From contig JANQQI010000030.1 of the NCBI GenBank assembly GCA_028285085.1, forward strand, positions 1-64,000: DNA of 64,000 bases. The letters run 5' to 3'. Position numbers and translations under genes: made by a program. Position 1 is the stretch's first letter, and the number at the start of each line of letters is the position of its first letter. The stretch is from Saprospiraceae bacterium. Its GTDB lineage: Bacteria; Bacteroidota; Bacteroidia; Chitinophagales; Saprospiraceae. Below the pieces are notes generated by a model, which was given only the letters and a program-made list of their open reading frames with translations, was not told the DNA's origin and made no database searches. Shown one piece after another: positions 19,725-27,835 of the stretch.

Positions 19725-19928
19725 GGTCGAGAAATTGCGCGAACAGTTTGCATTTTGTCTCCTGGGCGACATCTTTAAAAACTTCCGGCTATCTCTTTCT
19801 ATGAGGATTGCTGAAAAATAGATTTCCAAAGCCCTCCTGAGAGATATCTTAAGAATAAAAAATACTTGTCCATTTTTCGGTAGTGTGCCGAAGAGATTGA
19901 TCTTAAATTGCAGAAAAACAAAAAACTG
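19725..19928. other. Intergenic region upstream of ada
   Basis: About 200 bp with no open frame of its own. A promoter for ada is expected here, but no clear -33/-7 pair was found. Confidence 0.4.
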
Positions 19929-20972
19929 ATGGTGCAATCTTTATCTGAAGACACGATGTACGAGGCCTTACTCAATCGCGACACACAATTTGAAGGACAG
20001 TTTATTGTAGGGGTGAAAACAACGGGGATCTTTTGTCGGCCTAGCTGTCGAGCGCGTAAGCCTAAACGCGAAAACGTCGTTTTTTATGAGGACAGCAAAG
20101 CGGCGCTAGCCGATGGCTATCGCCCTTGTAAAATCTGTCGGCCCATGGAGGAACTAGACAGCACACCGCCAGAAATCACAGAATTACTGCGCGAGTTGGA
20201 AGCACAGCCTGAGCAAAAAATTACGGCCTGGCAATTACGTCAGCGCGGTATTGATCCCAGTCGACTGCGGCGATGGTTCAAACGACATCATGGCATGACC
20301 TTCGTGGCTTATCAGCGGATGTTGCGTATCAATTTGGCTTTTCGGAATATTCGAAAAGGTGATAAAGTCATCGAAGCAGCCTACGATAGCGGCTTTCATT
20401 CTTTAAGCGGTTTCCAGTCGGCTTTTCAGCAAGCCACTCGATTTAAGCCCTCGGAAAGCCATCAGCAAAACTGCCTCAGCCTCACCCGACTGACAACCCC
20501 ACTCGGCCCAATGTTTGCCGTGGCCAGCGACCAAGGTCTTTGTTTGCTCGAATTTACTGATCGTCGGATGCTCGAAACAGAATTTAAAGACTTGGAACGG
20601 CGACTCAAAGCCCCCATTCTTCCCGGACCACATCCGCTTTTTGAGACTTTGGAAACCCAGCTCAAAGCTTATTTCGCCGGTGAACGGCAGGGTTTCGATC
20701 TGCCTTTGCATACGCCTGGTACAGATTTTCAGCAACAGGTTTGGCAGGAACTGCAACGTATTCCTTATGGCAACACACGCTCCTACGCAGAGCAAGCCAA
20801 ACGAATTGGCAATCCCAAAGCTGTGCGGGCGGTAGCGCGCGCCAATGGCTGTAACCGCATTGCGATCATTATTCCTTGCCACCGCGTTATTGGCTCGAAT
20901 GGACAGCTAACAGGGTATGCCGGTGGACTCCACCGTAAACAATGGCTGCTGGAGCACGAAGGTGGTATCTAG
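19929..20972 (+). CDS. ada: Ada: bifunctional alkyl-DNA repair methyltransferase and transcriptional activator
   Basis: The 347-residue protein has the three Ada parts in order. First is the N-terminal zinc domain with C36, C40, C67 and C70 (FCRPSC... CKIC), where one Cys accepts a methyl group from phosphotriesters. An AraC-type HTH follows (ITAWQLRQRGIDPSRLRRWF... VIEAAYDSGFHSLSGFQSAF). Last is the O6-methylguanine methyltransferase domain with active-site PCHRV (Cys317) and GYAGG. It removes methyl damage from DNA and, once methylated, activates the adaptive response. ATG 19929 is chosen over the upstream TTG. The promoter could not be resolved; repeat copy 1 lies 205 bp upstream. Confidence 0.95.
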   Translation: MVQSLSEDTMYEALLNRDTQFEGQFIVGVKTTGIFCRPSCRARKPKRENVVFYEDSKAALADGYRPCKICRPMEELDSTPPEITELLRELEAQPEQKITAWQLRQRGIDPSRLRRWFKRHHGMTFVAYQRMLRINLAFRNIRKGDKVIEAAYDSGFHSLSGFQSAFQQATRFKPSESHQQNCLSLTRLTTPLGPMFAVASDQGLCLLEFTDRRMLETEFKDLERRLKAPILPGPHPLFETLETQLKAYFAGERQGFDLPLHTPGTDFQQQVWQELQRIPYGNTRSYAEQAKRIGNPKAVRAVARANGCNRIAIIIPCHRVIGSNGQLTGYAGGLHRKQWLLEHEGGI

Positions 20973-21044
20973 GCAACTACCCTAGTTTTCTGATAAGAGG
21001 AAGCGGAACTTGTACACCATCCGATTAGAATTCATAAAGGCTAT

Positions 21045-21089
21045 AAAAAATGCTCGCTATTGCATTGAAGGCAATGGCGAGCATTTTTT
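21045..21089. terminator. Bidirectional terminator after ada
   Basis: AAAAAATGCTCGC (21045-21057) pairs with GCGAGCATTTTTT (21077-21089), with an inner ATTGC/GCAAT stem. A- and T-runs on both sides fit the convergent genes. Confidence 0.85.
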
Positions 21090-21158
21090 ATCTGCTAAAC
21101 AGGATCACAACTGTTAGCTGTAGTCGATCAGTTTGGTTTTGATTAGCAACAGATCAAC

Positions 21159-22406
21159 CTACTGTTGCAGATGGACGATGACCTGCATGTCTTCGGTTTT
21201 AAATCCACTAGGCTGCTTACCAATTTTGCAAGAATTCATTGGCTCCGTAGGATCACAGAAGTAGTAATCCTTCCCTTCATAAGACAATGGCTTGCCTACC
21301 GCCTCAGGCAAGGCAACTGCTACGGTATAGTAGGACTCATAATAACGCATCACGATCAGGTCCAAATCAGTGAGTGATTTAACTAGATAGTGAAGCAAGG
21401 CAGCACGATCCTCATGATCCGATACCGGGGTAAAAAATACTTGATCGGGCCCCAGTGGCATTGCTCGATCATATACTTTGTAATCCCAAGCATAATCGAA
21501 ACATCTTCGGGTCACACTTACCAAAATTTCGATTTGATCTTTTGCAGGGCGCCCTTCAATTAGATCACGCAGTTGAGGAAGCAAAGAATTCGCTAAGGTC
21601 TTAGACACTGGCATATCATAGTAGACTTCATCGCGCATAATCGGGTATTTAGCCATCAGCGCACGAATAGTAGTATCCACATCAACCGTCAAATTGTAAT
21701 CTGTGCCTTGATAAGGAAAGCTCAATGTTTTTTTGTCTACCTGAGCCGGAATATTAGGCCAATTATCCAATTGGAATGTAAACTTCTGTCCTTCTGGATT
21801 AGGCCGAAATTTTGACATTTCATAAAGTGCAGTCCGCGTATTCAATTGGTAGTGAATCGCCGTTAGATTGACATACTTTATTCCTTTCTCAGGTCGAGAA
21901 AAAGGGGTATAATACAATTCATCATCCGTTCGTACATTAATAAAAACGTACTGGTTATTTGCATTATTAATTCGGGTATCGTAACCCGCTTTGGTAAATA
22001 AAAACCAAGTAGCCAGGGTTTGGAAGATATCCGTTTTATCAGCGTAGATCGTCTCCGCTGATTTTTGTACCAATTGGAAAAAGAACCAATCGTTCAAGGC
22101 AAGTGCTTCACGTTGGACCAGTAACTCCTGAACCAGAAGCTCATACTGTGTTTCTTCCATCTTTTTATAAAATCGTTTCAAACAACGATCACTAGTGCAA
22201 GTTTTTTGCTTGATATGCATAGAACGATCGTATTGCAGAGGTAAGGCCGTTGAGAAGAATAGTACACTTGCTTCGGCAATGCCCTCACTGGGTAACTTAT
22301 CGCCCGCTTGCAGAAAGGTCGTGTTCAAAAAAATGAAATAGAACAGTAGACACAGTCCCATTCCTTTCATCCTGTCCAAGCCCATTGATTTAATGAGATA
22401 TTTCAT
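21159..22406 (-). CDS. Secreted transglutaminase-like protein, probably lacking catalytic Cys
   Basis: The 415-residue protein has an N-terminal hydrophobic signal (LCLLFYFIFLNTTFLQAG); the basic stretch before it makes the ATG at 22406 or 22367 equally possible. The C-terminal half has the layout of bacterial transglutaminase-like proteins: RRCFDYAWDYKVY, then SDHEDRAALLHYLVK at the place of the usual xDCxDR helix, then a late YYFCDPTEP. The position normally held by the nucleophilic Cys reads His, so it may be non-catalytic. The N-terminal half is beta-rich. It is probably periplasmic. Function unknown; the family call is by motif layout only. Confidence 0.55.
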   Translation of the reverse strand: MKYLIKSMGLDRMKGMGLCLLFYFIFLNTTFLQAGDKLPSEGIAEASVLFFSTALPLQYDRSMHIKQKTCTSDRCLKRFYKKMEETQYELLVQELLVQREALALNDWFFFQLVQKSAETIYADKTDIFQTLATWFLFTKAGYDTRINNANNQYVFINVRTDDELYYTPFSRPEKGIKYVNLTAIHYQLNTRTALYEMSKFRPNPEGQKFTFQLDNWPNIPAQVDKKTLSFPYQGTDYNLTVDVDTTIRALMAKYPIMRDEVYYDMPVSKTLANSLLPQLRDLIEGRPAKDQIEILVSVTRRCFDYAWDYKVYDRAMPLGPDQVFFTPVSDHEDRAALLHYLVKSLTDLDLIVMRYYESYYTVAVALPEAVGKPLSYEGKDYYFCDPTEPMNSCKIGKQPSGFKTEDMQVIVHLQQ

Positions 22407-22703
22407 AATGTGTGATAATTATTTGCTGCGGTGGTTTTAATTTTTGAGTACGATAAACGCCCTGGGGGGAGGGAATATTTTTATCTAGGGAGGAGAAAGA
22501 ACGCATTATATCATAACTCTACTTTTTCAAATATCATGTCATTTGTTCTCGATCTTGCCACCCGAATGGAAAAATTGTGACAGGGATAGTAACAAAGAAA
22601 AAAGAGGAACTACGCAACAAACTTTAGTAGGAAAGGATAAACAAAGGTGCCACACACGAACAGGTAGTATGGCACCTTTGTAAAGATTTATTTATAAATG
22701 GAG
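22407..22703. other. Intergenic region
   Basis: About 300 bp between two minus-strand genes. The part next to the S46 gene forms a terminator hairpin (22641-22681); the rest should carry the promoter of the transglutaminase-like gene, but no convincing box was identified. Confidence 0.4.
22641..22681. terminator. Terminator hairpin after the S46 peptidase gene
   Basis: ACAAAGGTGCCA (22641-22652) and TGGCACCTTTGT (22670-22681) are perfect 12-bp complements. The T-run is weak on the minus strand. Confidence 0.6.
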
Positions 22704-24971
22704 CTAGTTTTTAGGAACAGTAGCTGCTTTGCGTCCTTTATTGCCTTTCTTGGGCAGGCGCTTACGTTTGATTGTAGAGCCTTCTACGCGCTGATTCTTT
22801 TTGGGATGTACTAATTTCATCTCATCGATCAGCCGTTGTGCTCCGGCGTATTTATCTACGATAAAGAGGACATAGCGAATATCCACCATAATATTCCGAC
22901 AGATAGAAGCATCATAATTGATATCGCTCATCGTACCTTCCCAAACACGATCAAAATTCAAACCGATCAAATTACCGTGAGCATCGATAGCCGGGCTACC
23001 TGAATTTCCTCCAGTGGTGTGATTCGAACCAATAAAACAAACTGGCATTTTACCATTTTTATCAGCGTATTGCCCGTAATCTTTCGAAATGTATAGCTCT
23101 TGTAATTTCTGAGGCACATCAAATTCATAATCTCCTGGTACATATTTTTCCATCACTCCATCCAGATAAGTGACAGGCGTATAAGTCACAGCATCGCGTG
23201 GTTCATAACCATTGACTTTGCCGTAAGTCACGCGCATCGTACTATTGGCATCCGGGTAAAAGCGTTTTTCAGGAAAGACTTCCATTAAGGCTTCCATGTA
23301 CAACCGTTGTAGACGATTGATTTTACCGTTGACGTCTTCGTAGGTTTCACTCACCTTAGCCTGGTAAATCTTCGACAATTCAGAGTAGAGCATAAATAGC
23401 GGATCTTTTTGTAAAGCCGCTACGGATTCTCCAGGTGTCTTGTCTAGAATCGCCATCAGTCGATCCCGATGCGGGATGGCCGATTCAGCGTAGATATCCT
23501 TGGCCCAGGCGGCATAATCCATATTGCCTCTCAGGATGAGTTTTCCTTTAACGGGATCGGCAATCCCTAATTGAGCTTTCTCCACGTAGTGCTCCATCAA
23601 GGCCGCAAATACCTTTTGATCAATACGAGATTGATAGTCTTTATAGAATCCTTCGAAATAATTGATGAGTCGATCTCGATAGTTGAGATAAGCCGCTTCA
23701 TCGTTCGATTCAAGGCGCTTGGTCAAATTATTCAGATAACCGACGATCCGCATAATTTCGATGTTGCGGCCAATAATTTCACCGTAGTAGTCACGCATCA
23801 ACGCAAAGGTCTCGATCTCCTTGTAGTGCTGCCGAAACTGCGGGAGGATATCGCCGTATTTCTTTTGCCATTGCGGATTGTTTTGTAGTCGTTGAGTAAA
23901 GGTATCTTCCATGCGTTGTTTACGCCCTACCCCATCAGTCGCCTTGAGTCCTTGGCTTTCACCAATCCATTTTTTCCAATAGTTGGCAATACGCGCAAAC
24001 TTAGACGCATACTGAATCTTCACTTGAGCATCCGCACGCATTTCTGCATCAACGATCTTCAAGGCGATGTCGCGCACACCTATTTTCGCCGGATTTAAAA
24101 CATCAACGGTTTGCTCCACTGCAAAAGAAGGCAAGTATTGATTGGTACGTCCCGGGAATCCAAAAACCAGTGTAAAATCATCAGGAGCTACACCATCCAG
24201 AGAAATGGGCAAGAAGTGCTTAGGCTTGTAAGGTACATTGTCTTCTGAGTACTCTGCTGGCATATTGTCCGCGCCCGCATAGATGCGGAACAGCGCAAAA
24301 TCACCAGTATGGCGTGGCCATACCCAGTTGTCTGTGTCCGAGCCAAATTTACCAATCATCTCCGGTGGAGCACCTACCAGGCGAACATCGTTATAAGTCA
24401 TCGTCACAAAAGCAAAGTATTGATTGCCTTTGAAAAAAGGGCGGATCACTAGTTCTTCGTGGATATCTAAAGCAAAACTCTCTTTCAAGGCCGCCATATT
24501 TTTATCAATCATGGACTGACGCTCCTTTTCACTGAGTTTATCCGTGACGCCTTTAAGCATTTTTTCGCTGACGTCTTCAATGCGTACAATAAAGGTCGCA
24601 CTCAGGCTCGGATTAGGTAGCTCATCAGCTAAGCTTCTGGCCCAGAAACCATCGCGAATGTAGTTATTTTCGAGACTGGTATGCGACTGTATCGCGCCAT
24701 AACCACAATGGTGATTAGTCAGCAGCAAGCCTTGATCTGAAATCAATTCGGAGGTACAAAATCCACCGAAATGCACGATGGCATCCTTGAGGCTCCCTCG
24801 ATTGACACTGTAGATATCTTCAGCGGTCATCTTCATCCCCATGCTCTGCATTTCCGACTCATTGAGTGCTTTGAGCAGCAACGGCAGCCACATTCCCTCT
24901 CCGGCCAATAGTCCGGTGGATGCCGTGGGCAAGAGAATAGCAATCGACAATAATTTGATCCAATTCTTCAT
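22704..24971 (-). CDS. S46 family dipeptidyl-peptidase, DPP11 type
   Basis: The 755-residue exported serine peptidase has a signal peptide (about 1-24, ending LLAG), the catalytic His in TNHHCGY (about 87-88), the Asp region DNWVWPRHTGDF and the nucleophile Ser657 in GGNSGSP. Arg675 in NFDR lies exactly 18 residues after the Ser. The corresponding Arg673 (Ser655) of Porphyromonas DPP11 selects Asp/Glu at P1, whereas DPP7 has Gly. This predicts release of dipeptides ending in an acidic residue from oligopeptide N-termini in the periplasm. The C-terminus carries an unusual Lys/Arg-rich tail of about 30 residues. The ATG at 24971 gives the signal peptide; the longer frame is rejected. Confidence 0.9.
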   Translation of the reverse strand: MKNWIKLLSIAILLPTASTGLLAGEGMWLPLLLKALNESEMQSMGMKMTAEDIYSVNRGSLKDAIVHFGGFCTSELISDQGLLLTNHHCGYGAIQSHTSLENNYIRDGFWARSLADELPNPSLSATFIVRIEDVSEKMLKGVTDKLSEKERQSMIDKNMAALKESFALDIHEELVIRPFFKGNQYFAFVTMTYNDVRLVGAPPEMIGKFGSDTDNWVWPRHTGDFALFRIYAGADNMPAEYSEDNVPYKPKHFLPISLDGVAPDDFTLVFGFPGRTNQYLPSFAVEQTVDVLNPAKIGVRDIALKIVDAEMRADAQVKIQYASKFARIANYWKKWIGESQGLKATDGVGRKQRMEDTFTQRLQNNPQWQKKYGDILPQFRQHYKEIETFALMRDYYGEIIGRNIEIMRIVGYLNNLTKRLESNDEAAYLNYRDRLINYFEGFYKDYQSRIDQKVFAALMEHYVEKAQLGIADPVKGKLILRGNMDYAAWAKDIYAESAIPHRDRLMAILDKTPGESVAALQKDPLFMLYSELSKIYQAKVSETYEDVNGKINRLQRLYMEALMEVFPEKRFYPDANSTMRVTYGKVNGYEPRDAVTYTPVTYLDGVMEKYVPGDYEFDVPQKLQELYISKDYGQYADKNGKMPVCFIGSNHTTGGNSGSPAIDAHGNLIGLNFDRVWEGTMSDINYDASICRNIMVDIRYVLFIVDKYAGAQRLIDEMKLVHPKKNQRVEGSTIKRKRLPKKGNKGRKAATVPKN

Positions 24972-25058
24972 AATTTGGTGTTTTGGAACAAATATACTTC
25001 GTTCTGCTCCGAATCCCAAAGCGAGTTGAAGGGAGTGCCAGTAGTTAACAAACAGCCA

Positions 25059-25730
25059 CTATTTTGAACCATAAAAGGCAACCCGCAGTGCAATCTGGTC
25101 TCTGGATAAATCTTCTAAAGCGACATTAACCAAATCGGTCCCATCACTTTTCGTTAAGGTGCCTAGTCCAAAGGAATAGATCAATTCTGGCTTGACATAA
25201 AAGTGTTTCGTTTTGATTTCAAGCCCGGTGCCCAGATCAATGGCAAAGTCATGACGATTGAGATCCAGATTAGAGTCATCTTCGGTTGTAGGTAGCGCTA
25301 ACCGGTAACGACCACCGATTAGAATGGAAGGATTGATTCTTTCGTGGCGAACACCCGTCATCACAAAATGTATTGGAAAATCAAGTATGACCGGTTGGAC
25401 CTCTTCCCTAAAGCCATTGTTACCTTCTGGTTCGAAGAATATTTCACTACTATGAAAAGTGATCAATGCTTGCGGGACGATGGCTAAACGCTCGGTTAAG
25501 TTATAGCGACCAAAAATTCCGAGGCTAAATCCCGGACGGGTATTAACATCTATTTCTTCCACCTCCCCGTTAGGCCCCGTTAGTGTAATATCACTATTTA
25601 ACTTAAGATAACTGAGGTGAAAATCCGTTAGAATACCGTATTCCAACTTTGGGCGTAAATTCGTTGCATCTTGGGCAAATAATCCTTGAGTCACTAACGC
25701 ATAGGCTAGTAATAATAGGTGATTTTTCAT
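25059..25730 (-). CDS. Outer-membrane beta-barrel protein (PorT-like)
   Basis: The 223-residue protein has a signal peptide (MKNHLLLLAYALVTQGLFAQ) and repeated amphipathic strands with aromatic ends (FSLGIFGRYNLTERLAIVPQ, INPSILIGGRYRLALP, FYVKPELIYSFGLG). This matches the outer-membrane beta-barrel/PorT fold common in Bacteroidota. Eight strands are likely. Function unknown. It is a single gene on the minus strand 87 bp upstream of the DPP11 gene. Confidence 0.75.
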   Translation of the reverse strand: MKNHLLLLAYALVTQGLFAQDATNLRPKLEYGILTDFHLSYLKLNSDITLTGPNGEVEEIDVNTRPGFSLGIFGRYNLTERLAIVPQALITFHSSEIFFEPEGNNGFREEVQPVILDFPIHFVMTGVRHERINPSILIGGRYRLALPTTEDDSNLDLNRHDFAIDLGTGLEIKTKHFYVKPELIYSFGLGTLTKSDGTDLVNVALEDLSRDQIALRVAFYGSK

Positions 25731-25879
25731 GGACAGTGGGTTTAGTTTACATTACTCAGGAAGGAGTAAAACATCAGTCTCATTCCTAATCTTTTGTCAG
25801 AGTTATAAACTTCATGTCTATCCAATTATTCTAATCAGAAATTGTTTTAACAGATGGGAGGTCTAAAACAAGTACAGCT

Positions 25880-26245
25880 TTATCGCTCTTCTAATAACTC
25901 GATCCGATTCCCAAAAGGGTCAAAAAAGGAAAAGCGATGATAAAGCGGTAAGGGATTATAATCTTTGACGCGTACACCTTGAGCTTGTAGAAAATCACGA
26001 ATACCTTGTAAGTCTTCGACCACAAAAGCAGGATGCCTTTTGGAAGGATGAATGACGTCTTCGACTCCAATGTGCAACTCAATCCCGGCAATTTTCAGCC
26101 AAAAGCCGCCATTAGCGAGCAAATCTGCAGGCTTGGGAATCTCCGGGAGGCCGAGCGTGTGGATATAAAATTGGCGGGCCTCCGCTTCGCGATCTCGTGG
26201 CACACAAATTTGCAGATGATCAATTCGTTTAAATTTAATTTTCAT
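25880..26245 (-). CDS. VOC superfamily (glyoxalase/fosfomycin-resistance-like) protein
   Basis: The 121-residue protein has two beta-alpha-beta-beta-beta units: IDHLQICVPRDREAEARQFY at the start and a second half ending FSFFDPFGNRIELLE. This fits a small glyoxalase/bleomycin-resistance-type protein, probably a metal-binding dimer with the His in DHLQI, a His in ELHIG and the Glu in RIELLE. The substrate is unknown. ATG 26245 is preferred; the 17 residues upstream are not conserved in character. Confidence 0.8.
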   Translation of the reverse strand: MKIKFKRIDHLQICVPRDREAEARQFYIHTLGLPEIPKPADLLANGGFWLKIAGIELHIGVEDVIHPSKRHPAFVVEDLQGIRDFLQAQGVRVKDYNPLPLYHRFSFFDPFGNRIELLEER

Positions 26246-26355
26246 GCTTTTTAAATTCAAGTTACAGGTTAAAATATAAAAACTAATCGACATCATACTC
26301 TCTCCTTCTTCCAGAAATCTAACAGAAACATTTTCTTCCCCCCAATGTTTTCCCC

Positions 26356-26363
26356 TAAATTTG
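26356..26363 (+). promoter_or_regulatory. Possible -7 box for the ridA-queE unit
   Basis: TAAATTTG matches TAnnTTTG and lies 24 bp before the ridA start. No clear -33 TTG was seen at the expected distance. Confidence 0.35.
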
Positions 26364-26387
26364 CCGAAACATTAAATCACATTTACT

Positions 26388-26774
26388 ATGCCCCGACAAA
26401 ATATTTCATCTGGTGCCCCTTGGGAAGATGTCGTTGGTTACTCTCGCGCGGTACGCGTTGGTAATCATATCGAAGTGGCAGGAACAACAGCTGTAGAAAA
26501 TGGACAGGTCATTGCCCCCGGTGATGCTTATGCTCAAACGCGCTTCATTTTTCAAGTAATTGAACAAGCCCTGCAAACTGCTGGCGCCAGTATGAACGAT
26601 GTGGTCCGCACCCGCATGTACGTTACCGACATTAGCCAATGGGAAGACATTGGGCGGGCCCACGGGGAATTCTTTCGCTCCGTCAAGCCCGCTTCAACTA
26701 TGGTTGAGGTCAAGGGCTTAATCGATCCGGCGATGCTCATTGAAATCGAAGTCACCGCTATACTCGACGCTTAG
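26388..26774 (+). CDS. RidA/YjgF/UK114 family protein
   Basis: The 128-residue RidA-fold protein has VGNHIEVAGTTAV, ALQTAGASMNDVVRTRMYVT and a C-terminal KPASTMVEVKGLIDPAMLIE. RidA trimers hydrolyse reactive enamines/imines from PLP enzymes. The Arg that typical RidA deaminases carry in the PxxRxxVxV segment is absent here (PASTMVEV), which points to one of the other Rid subfamilies, with uncertain activity. It is followed 12 bp later by queE, probably one transcript. Confidence 0.9.
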   Translation: MPRQNISSGAPWEDVVGYSRAVRVGNHIEVAGTTAVENGQVIAPGDAYAQTRFIFQVIEQALQTAGASMNDVVRTRMYVTDISQWEDIGRAHGEFFRSVKPASTMVEVKGLIDPAMLIEIEVTAILDA

Positions 26775-26786
26775 AGTCGATTTATT

Positions 26787-27422
26787 ATGAAGCAATACAA
26801 AATCAAAGAGGCATTTTATACCCTGCAGGGCGAAGGCGCGCACAGCGGGAGACCAGCCGTATTTTGCCGATTTACAGGCTGCAATTTGTGGAGTGGTCGC
26901 GAAGAAGATCGACACAAAGCGATTTGCCAGTTTTGTGATACCGATTTTTGGGGTACCGATGGTGAAAATGGCGGCCGTTACACCACCGAAACATTAGCCG
27001 ACAAAATAGCCAGTCTCTGGCCCGACGCCAACCAAGGCCAACCTTATGTTGTATGCACCGGTGGCGAACCTCTCTTGCAATTAGATGCTCCTTTGATAGA
27101 AGCGCTCCACCAACGCAATTTCATGATTGCCATTGAAACTAATGGCACCATCGAGGCGCCTGTCGGAATTGACTGGATTTGTGTTAGTCCAAAGGCCAAC
27201 ACGGAAGTACTTATCCAAACCGGCGACGAATTGAAGCTAGTCTACCCACAGGTCGGCGCCGCGCCGGAGCGATATACCCATCTCGATTTCAGGCATTTTT
27301 ATCTACAACCCATGGATGGCCCCGACATCCAACGCAATACTCAATTGACTTTGGATTATTGCTTGACGCACCCCCAATGGTCACTTAGTCTGCAAACCCA
27401 TAAGCTGTTAAATATCCCGTAG
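26787..27422 (+). CDS. queE: 7-carboxy-7-deazaguanine synthase
   Basis: The 211-residue radical-SAM enzyme is in the queuosine/7-deazapurine pathway. It converts 6-carboxytetrahydropterin to 7-carboxy-7-deazaguanine. The N-terminus YTLQGEGAHSGRPAVFCRFTG is diagnostic. The cluster Cys are C32, C47 and C50, a CX14CX2C spacing instead of the canonical CX3CX2C; this insertion is known in a QueE clade. CTGGEPLLQL binds SAM, and VSPKAN and DELKLVYP are conserved QueE motifs. No other queuosine gene is in the window. Confidence 0.95.
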   Translation: MKQYKIKEAFYTLQGEGAHSGRPAVFCRFTGCNLWSGREEDRHKAICQFCDTDFWGTDGENGGRYTTETLADKIASLWPDANQGQPYVVCTGGEPLLQLDAPLIEALHQRNFMIAIETNGTIEAPVGIDWICVSPKANTEVLIQTGDELKLVYPQVGAAPERYTHLDFRHFYLQPMDGPDIQRNTQLTLDYCLTHPQWSLSLQTHKLLNIP

Positions 27423-27590
27423 GGTAGTTAGAATGGGATAATTTGGTAATGGTTATTCTTCTCTCTTGATCTCTTCCAAATTAGAAATCATTGTCATTTT
27501 TGTTCGTGGTCAGCTAAAAACACTGGTCTCAATACCAGTAAATGCCTAAAATCCGACACAACCATAGGTTTTTTGCATTTTTTTTGACCC

Positions 27591-27785
27591 CATTTATGGA
27601 ATTTGCTCTTTTCCGGAATCTATAGATGGTGACGCACCAATTCTATCTCTTGGCCAAGAAACTATAGCGTTGTTAATTACCATAAACGTTCACTGGTAAA
27701 GACTGGTGAGCTATATGCCTAAAGCATCTTGCGACCGAGCTGGTCGGCGGCGGCGGACAGCGGGTGGGTCCCACCCTCAAAGCCC
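27591..27785 (+). repeat. Dispersed about 195-bp repeat, copy 2
   Basis: Direct-orientation copy. It holds TTTATGGAAT near the start, TCCGGAATCTATAGAT, TCTTGGCCAAGAA (itself palindromic), ACCATAAA, a CGACC/GGTCG hairpin (27732-27746) with loop GAGCT, and GGGTGGGTCCCACCC (27762-27776). It follows queE by about 170 bp and lies 50 bp from the 3' end of the helicase gene. The rest of the 27423-27835 gap holds no gene. Confidence 0.85.
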
Positions 27786-27835
27786 TAAATTATGCCCGGA
27801 ATCTTTTTTCCATATCAGAGCCAACATGCTTAACC

